In this document: one piece after another, positions 26,596 to 36,869 of the stretch
Numbering within the stretch: position 1 is the first letter of the stretch
How the letters are laid out: each line of letters starts with the position of its first letter
DNA from: Stenotrophomonas sp. HITSZ_GD
GTDB lineage: Bacteria > Pseudomonadota > Gammaproteobacteria > Xanthomonadales > Xanthomonadaceae
Direction: 5' to 3'
Assembly: GCF_029543105.1 (NCBI RefSeq)
Contig: NZ_JARQXB010000011.1
Location: 93,984-157,983, forward strand
Length of the DNA: 64,000 nucleotides
Translations under genes and position numbers: made by a program
Notes under the pieces: model-generated
What the model was told of the DNA's origin: nothing
Databases searched by the model: none
The model's input: only the letters and a program-made list of their open reading frames with translations

Positions 26596-27408
26596 ATGAC
26601 CAGGCTGACGTGCGTGTGGGGATGCCTGTGGCTGCTGGCCACCTTCGGCGCGCAGGCCGCCGGGCCGGCGCCTTTCCATTGGCCCGACGGGCACAAGGCG
26701 GCGGTGAGCCTGGCCTACGACGATGCGCTGGACTCCCAGCTCGACATCGCCCTCCCGCAGCTGGACCAGTACGGGTTCAAGGGCAGCTTCTACCTGCAGC
26801 TCTCGCGCGAACCCGTGGCACGGCGCATGGAAGCGTGGCGCGCGGCCGCCCGCCGCGGGCACGAACTCGGCAACCACACCTTGTTCCACCAGTGCTCGGG
26901 CTCGGCCAAGGGGCACGAGTGGGTGGAGCCGGCCCGTGACCTCGACCACACCAGCGCGGCGCAGATGCGCGACCAGGTGCTGCTGGCCAACACGATGCTG
27001 CAGGCGCTGGACGGCCAGCAGCAACGCACGATGACGGTACCGTGCGGCGATGTCATGGCCGAGGGCGAGGACTATGTCCGGCAGGTCGCCGCGCAGTTCG
27101 TGGCGATCAAGCTGGGCGAGGGCGCCGTGGTGCCGGACATGGCCACGCTCGACCTGCACGCCGTGCCGGTGGAAGCGCCGGTCGGCGTGACCGGGGCGCA
27201 GCTGATCGCCCGGGTCGAAAAAGCGGGCCGGCGCGGCACCATGGTCAATTTCACCTTCCATGGCGTGGGCGGCGACTACCTGAGCGTCTCCCGCGAGGCC
27301 CACGAAGAACTGCTGCGCTACCTGGCCGCCCACCGGGACGTGTACTGGGTGGATACCTTCCTCGCCCTGACCCGGTACGTGCAGGCCCAGCGCGCGCCCA
27401 CGCCCTGA
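26596..27408 (+). CDS. Secreted polysaccharide deacetylase (NodB homology) family protein
   Basis: 270 residues from the ATG at 26596. The first 23 residues are a signal peptide (TCVWGCLWLLATFGAQA). The NodB-type motifs are visible: AYDDALDSQ (motif 1, paired Asp) and HELGNHTLFHQ (motif 2, metal-binding H-x-x-x-H), followed by VPCGD and late NFTFHGVGGDYL with the catalytic His. Such enzymes remove acetyl groups from glycans such as peptidoglycan, chitin or exopolysaccharide; the substrate here is unknown. A start at 26566 in the same frame would lengthen the signal sequence and has weaker support. It separates dsbD from aroQ. Confidence 0.88.
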   Translation: MTRLTCVWGCLWLLATFGAQAAGPAPFHWPDGHKAAVSLAYDDALDSQLDIALPQLDQYGFKGSFYLQLSREPVARRMEAWRAAARRGHELGNHTLFHQCSGSAKGHEWVEPARDLDHTSAAQMRDQVLLANTMLQALDGQQQRTMTVPCGDVMAEGEDYVRQVAAQFVAIKLGEGAVVPDMATLDLHAVPVEAPVGVTGAQLIARVEKAGRRGTMVNFTFHGVGGDYLSVSREAHEELLRYLAAHRDVYWVDTFLALTRYVQAQRAPTP

Positions 27409-27534
27409 TGCCAGCGCTGGCGCGGGTTTGCGGCCAGTTTCAAACGACCACTTAAAACAGCGGCAACTTCGCCCATCTGGACAGTATCGGCGGCATCGCG
27501 CAGACTTCCGGCCTTTCCGGTTTCCGTCTGCGCC

Positions 27535-27978
27535 ATGGCCCGACTGCTGCTGTTGCACGGCCCCAACTTGAACCTGCTCGGCACCCGCGAGCCGGAGATC
27601 TACGGGCACGACACCCTGGCGGACATCCACCACCGCCTGATGGCCAAGACCCAGGCCAGCGGCCATGAACTGGCGTTCTTCCAGTCCAACGCCGAGCACG
27701 AGCTGGTCAACCGCATCCATGCCGCGCGCGACGAGGGCGTGGCCTTCATCCTGATCAACGCCGGCGCGTTCACCCACACCTCCGTCGCGCTGCGCGACGC
27801 GCTGCTGGGCGTGGCGATCCCGTTCATCGAGCTGCACCTGTCCAACCCGCACGCGCGCGAGCCGTTCCGCCACCACAGCTACCTCAGCGACAAGGCGGTG
27901 GGCGTGATCGTCGGCTTCGGCGCGGACAGCTACAGGCTGGCGCTGGACGCCGCCCTGGCCCGCCTCGGGCCGGCCTGA
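27535..27978 (+). CDS. aroQ: Type II 3-dehydroquinate dehydratase
   Basis: 147 residues, standard for the dodecameric class II enzyme that dehydrates 3-dehydroquinate in the shikimate pathway. Motifs: [21 protein letters not shown] at the start, with the catalytic Tyr in IYG (about residue 23), the lid Arg in [33 protein letters not shown] and the active-site His in [15 protein letters not shown]. Sixty bases upstream of accB on the same strand, the common gammaproteobacterial aroQ-accB-accC arrangement. Confidence 0.97.
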   Translation: MARLLLLHGPNLNLLGTREPEIYGHDTLADIHHRLMAKTQASGHELAFFQSNAEHELVNRIHAARDEGVAFILINAGAFTHTSVALRDALLGVAIPFIELHLSNPHAREPFRHHSYLSDKAVGVIVGFGADSYRLALDAALARLGPA

Positions 27979-28038
27979 CCCCTTTCTCCGTACCCGGCGG
28001 CCGCGCGCCGCCCCTCCACGTTTACCCAAGAGGCCACC

Positions 28039-28521
28039 ATGGATCTGCGCAAAATCAAGAAGCTGATCGACCTGCTCGAAGAGTCGAACCTCGCCGAAAT
28101 CGAAATCAAGGAAGGCGAGGAAAGCGTCCGCCTGGCGCGCGCGCCCAAGGGCGGCTACGCCGCACCCGCGCCGGCCCCGGTGATGATGGCCGCGCCGGCC
28201 GCCGCGCCCGCGCCCGCCATGCCGATGCATTCGCCGACCGAGGCTTCCACCGGCGGTACCGCCAAGCCGGGCAACGCGCTGCCGGAAGGCCACGTGCTGC
28301 GCGCGCCGATGGTCGGCACCTTCTACACCTCCCCGGCGCCGGACAAGCCGGCGTTCGTCAGCGTGGGCCAGACGGTGAAGGCCGGCGAGACGCTGGCGAT
28401 CATCGAGGCGATGAAGATGTTCAACCCGATCGAGGCCGACGTGTCGGGCACGATCGTGGCGATCCTCGGCGAAAGCGGCCAGCCCGTGGAATTCGACCAG
28501 CCCCTGTTCGTGATCGGCTGA
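28039..28521 (+). CDS. accB: Biotin carboxyl carrier protein of acetyl-CoA carboxylase
   Basis: 160 residues. It carries biotin between the carboxylase and carboxyltransferase half-reactions of the first step of fatty-acid synthesis. The N-terminal [27 protein letters not shown] is the family start, followed by an Ala/Pro-rich mobile linker (about 35-80) and the biotinyl domain with [12 protein letters not shown], biotinylated Lys at 126. Shine-Dalgarno AAGAGG precedes the ATG. Ten bases before accC, so translated in tandem. Confidence 0.98.
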   Translation: MDLRKIKKLIDLLEESNLAEIEIKEGEESVRLARAPKGGYAAPAPAPVMMAAPAAAPAPAMPMHSPTEASTGGTAKPGNALPEGHVLRAPMVGTFYTSPAPDKPAFVSVGQTVKAGETLAIIEAMKMFNPIEADVSGTIVAILGESGQPVEFDQPLFVIG

Positions 28522-28531
28522 GGAGCAGCGC

Positions 28532-29899
28532 ATGCTCGATAAAGTCGTCATTGCCAACCGGGGTGAGATCGCGCTGCGCATCCTGCGCGCGTGCCACACC
28601 CTCGGCATCCGCACGGTCGCGGTGCATTCCACCGTCGACCGCAACCTCAAGCACGTGGCCATGGCCGACGAGTCGGTCTGCATCGGCCCGGCCGCCTCGG
28701 CCGACAGCTACCTCAACATCCCGGCGCTGATCGCCGCGGCCGAGGTCACCGACGCCCAGGCCATCCACCCGGGCTACGGCTTCCTCTCGGAGAACGCCAA
28801 CTTCGCCGAGCGCGTGGAGCAGTCCGGTTTCATCTTCATCGGTCCCAAGGCCGACACCATCCGCCTGATGGGCGACAAGGTGGAAGCGATCCGCGCGATG
28901 AAGGCCGCCGGCGTGCCGTGCGTGCCCGGCTCGGGCGGCCCGCTGGGCGAGGACATCGTGGCCAACACGAAGATCGCCCGCGAGATCGGCTTCCCGGTGA
29001 TCATCAAGGCCGCCGGCGGCGGCGGCGGGCGTGGCATGCGCGTGGTGCATGCCGAGGGCGCGCTGAAGGCCGCCATCGAGACCACGAAGTCGGAGGCCAA
29101 GGCGGCGTTCGGCAACGACCAGGTCTACATGGAGAAATTCCTGGAGAACCCGCGCCACATCGAGATCCAGGTGCTGGCCGATGGCCAGGGCAACGCGATC
29201 CACCTGGGCGAGCGCGACTGCTCGATGCAGCGCCGCCACCAGAAGGTGGTGGAGGAAGCGCCGGCGCCGGGCATCACCGAGGAACTGCGCAACGAGATCG
29301 GCAAGGTGTGCGTGGAAGCCTGCCTGCGCATCGGTTATCGCGGTGCGGGCACGTTCGAGTTCCTGTTCGAGAACGGCCGCTTCTACTTCATCGAGATGAA
29401 CACCCGCATCCAGGTGGAGCATCCGGTGACCGAGCGCATCACCGGCATCGACCTGGTGTGCGAGCAGCTGCGCATCGCTGCCGGCCAGAAGCTGACCATC
29501 AAGCAGAGCGACATCGTGCTGCGTGGCCATGCCATCGAGTGCCGCATCAACGCCGAGGACCCGGAAACGTTCATGCCCAACCCGGGCCTGATCACTGCGT
29601 TCCATCCGCCGGGCGGCCCGGGCGTGCGCGTGGATACGCACATCTACAGCGGCTACAAGGTCCCGCCGAACTACGATTCGATGATCGGCAAGCTGATCGT
29701 GCACGGCCCGGACCGCGAGACCGCGATCGCGCGCATGCGCGTGGCGCTGAGCGAGATGGTCGTGGACGGCATCAAGACCAATATCCCGCTGCAGCAGCGC
29801 ATCATGCGCGACAAGGGCTTCCAGGGCGGTGGGCAGAACATCCACTACCTGGAGAAGCGGCTGGCCGAGCGCAAGAACCAGTCGATCGCGCTGGTCTGA
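28532..29899 (+). CDS. accC: Acetyl-CoA carboxylase, biotin carboxylase subunit
   Basis: 455 residues, the usual length. ATP-grasp enzyme that carboxylates the biotin on AccB using bicarbonate. Motifs: [33 protein letters not shown], the Gly-rich [12 protein letters not shown] loop (about 157-168), [18 protein letters not shown] and [12 protein letters not shown]. It is the distal gene of aroQ-accB-accC and is followed by a strong terminator. Confidence 0.99.
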   Translation: MLDKVVIANRGEIALRILRACHTLGIRTVAVHSTVDRNLKHVAMADESVCIGPAASADSYLNIPALIAAAEVTDAQAIHPGYGFLSENANFAERVEQSGFIFIGPKADTIRLMGDKVEAIRAMKAAGVPCVPGSGGPLGEDIVANTKIAREIGFPVIIKAAGGGGGRGMRVVHAEGALKAAIETTKSEAKAAFGNDQVYMEKFLENPRHIEIQVLADGQGNAIHLGERDCSMQRRHQKVVEEAPAPGITEELRNEIGKVCVEACLRIGYRGAGTFEFLFENGRFYFIEMNTRIQVEHPVTERITGIDLVCEQLRIAAGQKLTIKQSDIVLRGHAIECRINAEDPETFMPNPGLITAFHPPGGPGVRVDTHIYSGYKVPPNYDSMIGKLIVHGPDRETAIARMRVALSEMVVDGIKTNIPLQQRIMRDKGFQGGGQNIHYLEKRLAERKNQSIALV

Positions 29900-29920
29900 C
29901 GGCGCGAAACGGCAGGCATG

Positions 29921-29948
29921 AAAAAGGCGGGGATTTCCCCGCCTTTTT
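29921..29948 (+). terminator. Intrinsic terminator after accC
   Basis: Perfect 12-bp stem AAAAAGGCGGGG (29921-29932) / CCCCGCCTTTTT (29937-29948) with loop ATTT. The 5-nt T and A runs at both ends allow it to work in both directions, also serving the converging gene that ends at 29968. Confidence 0.9.
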
Positions 29949-29967
29949 CTTTGCGCGCGCGGCGCGG

Positions 29968-30342
29968 TTACTGCGCGCGGCGGGCGGGCGCGTCCTGCTG
30001 GGAGCCGGCCTGCAGGTCGTTGCCGGTGCTGGAGGTCGGGTCCACCACGGTGACGGTCTCGGTGGAGCCATCCGGCCACACGATCTGGAAGGTCGCGCCC
30101 GGCGGCAGCGCGTCGAAGGGCATGCCGCTGCGCGCGCGGTACAGCGCCGCGACCTGCGCCGCGCCCATGCGCCGGGCCTGTTCGTCGGACTTCACCGACG
30201 TCAGGTGCACCTGCGAGAGGTTCTGGTAGCGGATGTCGGCGGTATCGATCATCACGATGCCCACTGCCGCCGCCGAGTAGGCGACAAACGCCACCACCCA
30301 GAACCAGAAACGCGCACCGATCAGCAAGCGACGGTAATTCAT
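29968..30342 (-). CDS. Uncharacterised membrane-anchored protein, 124 aa
   Basis: Not recognised. One transmembrane helix near residues 12-32 (FWFWVVAFVAYSAAAVGIVMI) is followed by a roughly 90-residue region expected in the periplasm, with a beta-like segment ATFQIVWPDGSTETVTVVDP. It begins with an ATG overlapping the stop of the upstream gene by 4 bases (ATGA), so the two proteins are probably made together and may interact. It ends 20 bp from the bidirectional accC terminator. Confidence 0.72.
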   Translation of the reverse strand: MNYRRLLIGARFWFWVVAFVAYSAAAVGIVMIDTADIRYQNLSQVHLTSVKSDEQARRMGAAQVAALYRARSGMPFDALPPGATFQIVWPDGSTETVTVVDPTSSTGNDLQAGSQQDAPARRAQ

Positions 30343-31286
30343 GACGTCACTCCCATGCCGCGCACCAGGGTATCGACCATTTCGTCCATCTTGTCCGCAC
30401 TTTGCCGCGGCACCGCGGCGTCGTATACAAAGGAAGGGAAATCCTGGGAGGCATCGGCCGAGCAGATGCCGCCATTGGCGCAGTAGCTCGTCATCAGGTT
30501 GCTCTCCGCACCGCAGGCCAGCCCGAGCCGGCACGCGGCCAGCTGCCAGGCAAGCTGCGAGAACTGGTCGCCGGCCACGTAGCCGCGGTAGGCGTCGTCG
30601 CCGCGCGCGGATACGCCCATCGCACCGGACAGGGCCAGGTAGGCCTCCGGGTCGCGCGAGGCCAGCACGCGCTGCACCAGCTCGCGCCGGTAGGCAGCGG
30701 TGGCGTTGAGCGGCTGGCCCAGCGAGAGCAACGCGGCCTCGGCGGCGAGGTTGCCGGCGTGCGCGGCCTGGGTGCGCTGGGCCAGGATGCTGGCGGCAGT
30801 CAGGCCGTCGCTGGCGACGAAGCCCGTGCAGCGCGTCTGCAGGTGCTGGCGGGCATCGATCATCGCCGCCACCGCCGGGTTGGCGTGGCGGGCCAGCGTG
30901 GTGTTGTCGGCGGCATAGCCGGCCGGGTTCTGCGCATAGGCGGCGCAGTAGTCGTACACGCGGCTGAGCATCCAGCTCGCTTCGGCATCGCCGCCTCGCG
31001 CGGCCTCGGCCAGCTGCTGCGCATAGCGGTACAGGTCGGTCTCGCCTTCGAAGGCGGCGCGGCGGTTCACCGGCAGGCCCGCGGCCACCTGGGCGCGCGC
31101 CTCGGCCTGCGGGCGCTGCAGTTGGCGGGGCAGCGGCGGCGCGCTGGCCGCCACGGTGGCCGCCGGCGCGCCGGCCGGCCAGGACGCGGCGATCGGCTTG
31201 CCGCCCATGCGGTACGCCCACACGGCTGCCAGCAGCGCGGCAGGCGCGAGCAGGATCAACAGCATGCGGTGGCGGGTCTGGGGCAT
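30339..31286 (-). CDS. Uncharacterised envelope protein, 315 aa
   Basis: Not recognised. From the ATG at 31286 there is a single N-terminal hydrophobic helix (about residues 8-25, LLILLAPAALLAAVWAY), then a Pro/Ala-rich linker and a mostly alpha-helical domain with several Cys (for example YDYCAAY, TRCTGF, ACRLGLACG and YCANGGIC) that could form disulfides outside the cytoplasm. The helical pattern with SWMLSRVYDYC and AAEAALLSLGQPL faintly recalls Sel1-like repeats. Its stop overlaps the start of the 124-aa membrane protein. An alternative start at 31319 is possible. Function unknown. Confidence 0.75.
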   Translation of the reverse strand: MPQTRHRMLLILLAPAALLAAVWAYRMGGKPIAASWPAGAPAATVAASAPPLPRQLQRPQAEARAQVAAGLPVNRRAAFEGETDLYRYAQQLAEAARGGDAEASWMLSRVYDYCAAYAQNPAGYAADNTTLARHANPAVAAMIDARQHLQTRCTGFVASDGLTAASILAQRTQAAHAGNLAAEAALLSLGQPLNATAAYRRELVQRVLASRDPEAYLALSGAMGVSARGDDAYRGYVAGDQFSQLAWQLAACRLGLACGAESNLMTSYCANGGICSADASQDFPSFVYDAAVPRQSADKMDEMVDTLVRGMGVTS

Positions 31287-31424
31287 GGGGTCTGTGGAGG
31301 TCCGGCGCGCGTGAGGCACGCGGGCGCGCGCAGTCTAACCCAAGCACCGCGGCGGCACCCGCGGGGGGCAGGGGCCGCCCGGGTGGTCTACGATGCCCGC
31401 CCTGTCGCCCCATGAGCCGCCCCC

Positions 31425-32345
31425 ATGCCGTTCCTCGAATTGACCATGCGCTGCACCGAAGCCACCCAGCCCCGCTACGAGAACGCGCTGGAGGACGTGG
31501 GCGCGGTCGCGGTGACGCTGCTGGACGCCGATGCCGATACGTCCAACGAGCAGGCGATCCTCGAACCCGGCGTCGGCCAGACCCCGCTGTGGGACAGCCT
31601 GGTGCTGACTGCCCTGTTCCCGGAGGACACCGACGCGCTGGCCCTGCTGGCCGCGCTGGAGGCCTTCGACCCCGGGCTGGACTGGGCGCAGGTGACCTTC
31701 CGCCAGGTGGCCGACGAGGATTGGGAGCGCGCCTGGCTGGACCAGTTCCAGCCGATGCAGTTCGGCGAACGCACCTTCATCGTGCCCTGGAACCACGAGC
31801 TGCCCGAGCCGGCGCGCGCGCCGGAGGCGGCGGTGGTGCGGCTGGACCCGGGCCTGGCATTCGGCTCCGGCACCCACCCCACCACCGCGCTGTGCCTGCG
31901 CTGGCTCGATGCGCTCGCCGGCGAGGGCCTGCTGCAGGGCCGCCGCGTGCTGGATTTCGGTTGCGGCTCGGGCATCCTGGCGCTGGCCGCCCTGAAGCTC
32001 GGCGCTGGCGAGGCGGTGGGCGTGGACAACGATCCGCAGGCGCTGGTGGCCAGCCACGACAACGCCGAGCGCAACGAGGTGGGCGCGCGTTTCGCGGTGT
32101 ACCTGCCGGAAGACGAACCGGCCGGCACCTATCCGGTGGTCGTGGCCAACATCCTCGCCTCGGCGCTGGAAGCGCTCGCCGCCACGCTGGCCGAACGCGT
32201 GGCGCCGGGCGGGCGCATCGCGCTGTCGGGCATCCTGCAGGGGCAGGAAGGCGAATTGCTGGAACGCTATGCGGCGTGGTTCGACCACCTGCGCTGCGAG
32301 CAGGACGGCGACTGGATGCGTATCGAGGGCGTGCGCCGCGCCTAA
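31425..32345 (+). CDS. prmA: Ribosomal protein L11 methyltransferase
   Basis: 306 residues, slightly longer than E. coli PrmA (293). It trimethylates several residues of ribosomal protein L11 using S-adenosylmethionine. The N-terminal L11-binding domain ([10 protein letters not shown] to about residue 70) is followed by the methyltransferase domain with [41 protein letters not shown] (motif I), VGVDNDP (motif II) and [12 protein letters not shown] (the NPP-type motif reads NIL in this family). Its 3' end overlaps the end of a converging small gene by 4 bp. Confidence 0.96.
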   Translation: MPFLELTMRCTEATQPRYENALEDVGAVAVTLLDADADTSNEQAILEPGVGQTPLWDSLVLTALFPEDTDALALLAALEAFDPGLDWAQVTFRQVADEDWERAWLDQFQPMQFGERTFIVPWNHELPEPARAPEAAVVRLDPGLAFGSGTHPTTALCLRWLDALAGEGLLQGRRVLDFGCGSGILALAALKLGAGEAVGVDNDPQALVASHDNAERNEVGARFAVYLPEDEPAGTYPVVVANILASALEALAATLAERVAPGGRIALSGILQGQEGELLERYAAWFDHLRCEQDGDWMRIEGVRRA

Positions 32346-32713
32346 GCGCGCGGCATGCGCGCGGCGGCACGGATGCGCGCCGTGCACGCCGCCGATTCGG
32401 CATCGATGGCCCACACCCACGGCCCCGGCCGCGCGCCGCGCCGGCGCAGCTGTCGCGCCCGGTGGCGCAGCCACAGCGCACGCGCGGCGCCGGCGGCGAA
32501 CGCCAGCGCGGCGGCATGCGCAGGCAGGCCCGCGCCGCCGATACCCACGGCCCACGCGAGCGCCGCGAGCCACGCCGCACGCGACGGCGTGGCGACGAGC
32601 GGGCAGGCGGGCACGACTTCCGCGCAGCCTTCCAGCCACCACACGCGATAACGCCGCACGCCCGGGACATCGGCGGGACGGCGCGCCAAAGCGACGGCGG
32701 TCACTATGTGCAT
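32342..32713 (-). CDS. Small uncharacterised protein, possibly membrane-associated, 123 aa
   Basis: Not recognised. The ATG at 32713 has a good Shine-Dalgarno (GGAG, nine bases upstream), which supports it as a real gene. Residues 47-75 are Ala-rich and hydrophobic enough for one or two membrane segments, followed by an Arg-rich stretch ([12 protein letters not shown]) that would remain cytoplasmic. It is divergent from the XRE regulator gene across a 107-bp region carrying a CTGCAG dyad. Its 3' end converges with prmA. Could be a narrowly distributed orphan gene. Confidence 0.65.
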   Translation of the reverse strand: MHIVTAVALARRPADVPGVRRYRVWWLEGCAEVVPACPLVATPSRAAWLAALAWAVGIGGAGLPAHAAALAFAAGAARALWLRHRARQLRRRGARPGPWVWAIDAESAACTARIRAAARMPRA

Positions 32714-32725
32714 CGATCGTTTCTC

Positions 32726-32742
32726 CTGCAGCTGTACTGCAG
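32726..32742. promoter_or_regulatory. CTGCAG-N5-CTGCAG dyad between divergent genes, candidate operator
   Basis: Two CTGCAG palindromes separated by CTGTA lie 12 bp upstream of the 123-aa gene and about 80 bp before the XRE regulator. The inner GCAGCTGTACTGC resembles a partly symmetric XRE-type site. It partly overlaps the Shine-Dalgarno of the minus-strand gene. Regulation of both genes by the XRE protein is a testable inference. Confidence 0.35.
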
Positions 32743-32820
32743 CTTTCCGTCAAGGTCAGAATTGCTGACACCGAAGGGCCGATCAGGCGAGCGAGCCCGC
32801 CCCTCGACCCTGGACGCTAT

Positions 32821-33231
32821 ATGTGCGCACCTGTGAGTGCGTTGATTGGATATGTGGTGAGCAAGCTCTACGAAAGGATTCGCGAGGCCCGGCGCCTGAC
32901 CGGGATGACACAGGAGACGTTGGCGGCGGAATTGGGCATCTCGCGCAGCGCGGTGGCCCAGTGGGAGATGAGCGAAGGCACCGCGCCCTCGGTGGAGAAC
33001 CTCATTGCGCTGGCCAAGCGCAGCGGCCTGGCCTTCGAGTACCTGGCCACCGGCCGTGGCGAGGTGAGCTTCGGCCCGCCCGAGGCGATCACCGAGGAAG
33101 AGGCCAGCTACCACCCGCTCAGCGAGCAGCAACGTCAGTTGCTGGCCGGCTTCGAACAGCTGCGGCCGCGCCAGCGAACCGGCCTGCTCGAGCTGATCCA
33201 CGCGCCAGCGCGACGACCTGGCCGGCGCTGA
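32821..33231 (+). CDS. XRE-family (HTH_3) transcriptional regulator
   Basis: 136 residues from the ATG at 32821; GTG at 32857 (giving MSKLYERIREAR) is an alternative start with a GGA five bases upstream. The helix-turn-helix is clear: RIREARRLTGMTQETLAAELGISRSAVAQWEM, with the recognition helix around SRSAVAQWE, followed by PSVENLIALAKRSGLAFEYLATGRGE, the usual end of HTH_3 domains. The remaining 45 residues are helical with a basic tail (PARRPGRR). No enzyme domain is fused. Probably a local regulator acting on the divergent small gene; the target is not known. Confidence 0.85.
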   Translation: MCAPVSALIGYVVSKLYERIREARRLTGMTQETLAAELGISRSAVAQWEMSEGTAPSVENLIALAKRSGLAFEYLATGRGEVSFGPPEAITEEEASYHPLSEQQRQLLAGFEQLRPRQRTGLLELIHAPARRPGRR

Positions 33232-33402
33232 CGCCGCCGCCTTGGAAGGGGCCGCGCCGGCCCGGACAGTGCTGCTTTCCCTGCGATCCATGCCAGCCAT
33301 GCTTGCGCGGGGCGCCGCGCCGGACAAGCGCGAAACGGCGGCGGTTCCGGCCGGCGCACTCCGCATGCTTGAATAGGGAATCTCCTGACGCCGCTGTCTC
33401 CG

Positions 33403-34633
<1,231 letters not shown>

Positions 34634-34726
34634 GCCTTTGCCGCCGCGCCGCCGGCGGCCGCGGGAAACGCGCGGGAGGCAGGCCGTTTACAATATCGGC
34701 CCGCTCCGCATCCCCACCCCGCTTCC

Positions 34727-36310
34727 ATGTCCTCCGACCTGCTGCCCGTCCGCCGGGCCCTGCTTTCCGTTTCCGACAAGACCGGCCTGATCGACCTGGC
34801 CCGTGCCCTCGCCGCGCGCGGCGTCGACCTGCTGTCCACCGGCGGCACCGCCAAGGCCATCCGCGAGGCCGGCCTGCCGGTGAAGGACGTCTCCGACGTC
34901 ACCGGCTTCCCGGAAATGATGGACGGGCGCGTCAAGACCCTGCACCCGATGGTCCACGGCGGCCTGCTCGGCCGCGCCGGCACCGACGATGCGGTGATGG
35001 CCGAACACGGCATCGCGCCGATCGACCTGCTGGTGCTGAACCTGTATCCGTTCGAATCGGTGACCGCCAAGGCCGATTGCACGCTGGCCGACGCGGTGGA
35101 GAACATCGACATCGGCGGCCCGGCGATGCTGCGCTCGGCGGCGAAGAACTTCGCGCGCGTGGCCGTGGCGACCGATCCTTCGCAGTACGCCGCGCTGATC
35201 GCCGAGCTGGACGCACATGACGGCCAGCTCTCGGCCGCGCAGCGTTTCGCACTGTCGGTGGCCGCGTTCAACCGCGTGGCGCAGTACGACGCGGCGATCA
35301 GCAACTACCTCTCGGCCGTGGCCGATGCCACGCAGGCCGTGCCGCAGCGCGCCGAATACCCGGCGCAAATGAACTCCACCTTCGTGAAGGTGATGGACCT
35401 GCGCTACGGCGAGAACCCGCACCAGAGCGGCGCGTTCTACCGCGACCTCTACCCGGTGCCGGGCACGCTGGCCACGTTCCGCCAGCTGCAGGGCAAGGAA
35501 CTGAGCTTCAACAACCTGGCCGACGCCGACGCCGCGTGGGAATGCGTGCGCCAGTTCGACGCGCCGGCCTGCGTGATCGTCAAGCACGCCAACCCGTGCG
35601 GCGTGGCGGTGGGCGTGGCGTGCGGCGATGCCTACGAGCTGGCCTATGCCACCGACCCGACCAGCGCGTTCGGCGGCATCATCGCCTTCAACCGCACGCT
35701 GGACGCGGCCACCGCCAAGGCGATCCTGGACCGCCAGTTCGTCGAGGTGCTGATCGCGCCCGACTACGAGCCCGGCGCGCTGGACTACGCCACCAAGAAG
35801 GCCAACGTGCGCGTGCTGCAGATCCCGCACGGCGCCGGCCTGAACAACTACGACAGCAAGCGCATCGGCTCGGGCCTGCTGTTGCAGTCCTCGGACAACC
35901 GCGGCATGACCGCGCAGGAGCTGAAGGTCGTCACCAAGGTGGCCCCGACCGAGGCGCAGTTGCGCGACCTGCTGTTCGCCTGGCGCGTGGCCAAGTACGT
36001 CAAGTCCAACGCGATCGTGTATGCGAAGGACAACCGCACCATCGGCGTCGGCGCCGGGCAGATGAGCCGCGTGTACTCGGCGCGCATCGCCGGCATCAAG
36101 GCCGCCGACGCGCACCTGGTGGTGCCGGGCTCGGTGATGGCCTCCGATGCGTTCTTCCCGTTCCGCGACGGCATCGACGCCGCCGCCGAGGCGGGCATCG
36201 CCGCGGTGATCCAGCCGGGCGGTTCGATGCGCGATGCCGAGGTGATCGCCGCCGCCGACGAGCACGGCCTGGCGATGGTGTTCACCGGCGTGCGCCACTT
36301 CCGTCACTGA
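34727..36310 (+). CDS. purH: Bifunctional AICAR transformylase / IMP cyclohydrolase
   Basis: 527 residues; last two steps of IMP synthesis. N-terminal cyclohydrolase: [39 protein letters not shown] and NLYPFE. C-terminal transformylase: [15 protein letters not shown], the catalytic [11 protein letters not shown] (Lys-His) and [12 protein letters not shown] near the end. A TACAAT -10-like hexamer lies at 34689-34694, 32 bases upstream, but no convincing -35 goes with it. PurH is followed by an acetyltransferase gene and then purD. Confidence 0.98.
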   Translation: MSSDLLPVRRALLSVSDKTGLIDLARALAARGVDLLSTGGTAKAIREAGLPVKDVSDVTGFPEMMDGRVKTLHPMVHGGLLGRAGTDDAVMAEHGIAPIDLLVLNLYPFESVTAKADCTLADAVENIDIGGPAMLRSAAKNFARVAVATDPSQYAALIAELDAHDGQLSAAQRFALSVAAFNRVAQYDAAISNYLSAVADATQAVPQRAEYPAQMNSTFVKVMDLRYGENPHQSGAFYRDLYPVPGTLATFRQLQGKELSFNNLADADAAWECVRQFDAPACVIVKHANPCGVAVGVACGDAYELAYATDPTSAFGGIIAFNRTLDAATAKAILDRQFVEVLIAPDYEPGALDYATKKANVRVLQIPHGAGLNNYDSKRIGSGLLLQSSDNRGMTAQELKVVTKVAPTEAQLRDLLFAWRVAKYVKSNAIVYAKDNRTIGVGAGQMSRVYSARIAGIKAADAHLVVPGSVMASDAFFPFRDGIDAAAEAGIAAVIQPGGSMRDAEVIAAADEHGLAMVFTGVRHFRH

Positions 36311-36338
36311 TCCCCCTTCCCCGCACGCGAGGCGCGCC

Positions 36339-36839
36339 ATGTGGATTCGCGAGGAAAACGCATCCGACCACGCCGCGATCGCCCGCGTGGTCGACGCCGC
36401 CTTCGCCGCGGCCGAACACGCGGGCAGCCACGAGGCGCGCATCGTCGCCGCGCTGCGTGCCGACGGTGCGCTGCGCGTGTCGCGCGTGGCCGACATCGAC
36501 GGGCGCATCGCCGGCTACGTCGCCCTCTCGCCGGTGCGGCTGGATGACGGCAGCACCGGTTGGTTCGGGCTGGGCCCGGTCGCGGTCGATCCGGCCGACC
36601 AGGGCCGCGGCGTGGGCAGCGCGCTGGTGCGCGCGGCGCTGGCCGAACTGCCGGCGCTGGGCGCGCGCGGCTGCGTGGTGCTCGGCGAGCCCGGCTGGTA
36701 CGCGCGCTTCGGTTTCCGCCCGGTCGCCTCGCTGCGCCTGGACGGCGCGCCGGCCAGTCACTTCCAGGCCCTGCTGATCGGCGACGGCGACGCGCCGCAC
36801 GCACGGGTCCACTATTCCCCCGCCTTTTTCATCGCGTAG
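36339..36839 (+). CDS. GNAT-family N-acetyltransferase (YhbS-like)
   Basis: 166 residues with the GNAT fold: MWIREENASDHAAIARVVDAAF, GYVALSPVRL, LGPVAVDPADQGRGVGSALV (acetyl-CoA-binding Q/R-x-x-G-x-G/A signature, about residues 84-97), and GCVVLGEPGWYARFGFRPV, which is typical of the YhbS branch. Substrate unknown. Lies between purH and purD with 28-30 bp gaps and is probably cotranscribed with them, although no purine role is known for the family. Confidence 0.9.
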   Translation: MWIREENASDHAAIARVVDAAFAAAEHAGSHEARIVAALRADGALRVSRVADIDGRIAGYVALSPVRLDDGSTGWFGLGPVAVDPADQGRGVGSALVRAALAELPALGARGCVVLGEPGWYARFGFRPVASLRLDGAPASHFQALLIGDGDAPHARVHYSPAFFIA

Positions 36840-36869
36840 CCGTCGCGGCCGCGCAGGAGCCCTTACCGC

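Noticed and set aside
28591..30486. 631-codon plus-strand frame overlapping accC
   Set aside because: A shifted frame of accC continuing past a strong terminator; no recognisable domain.
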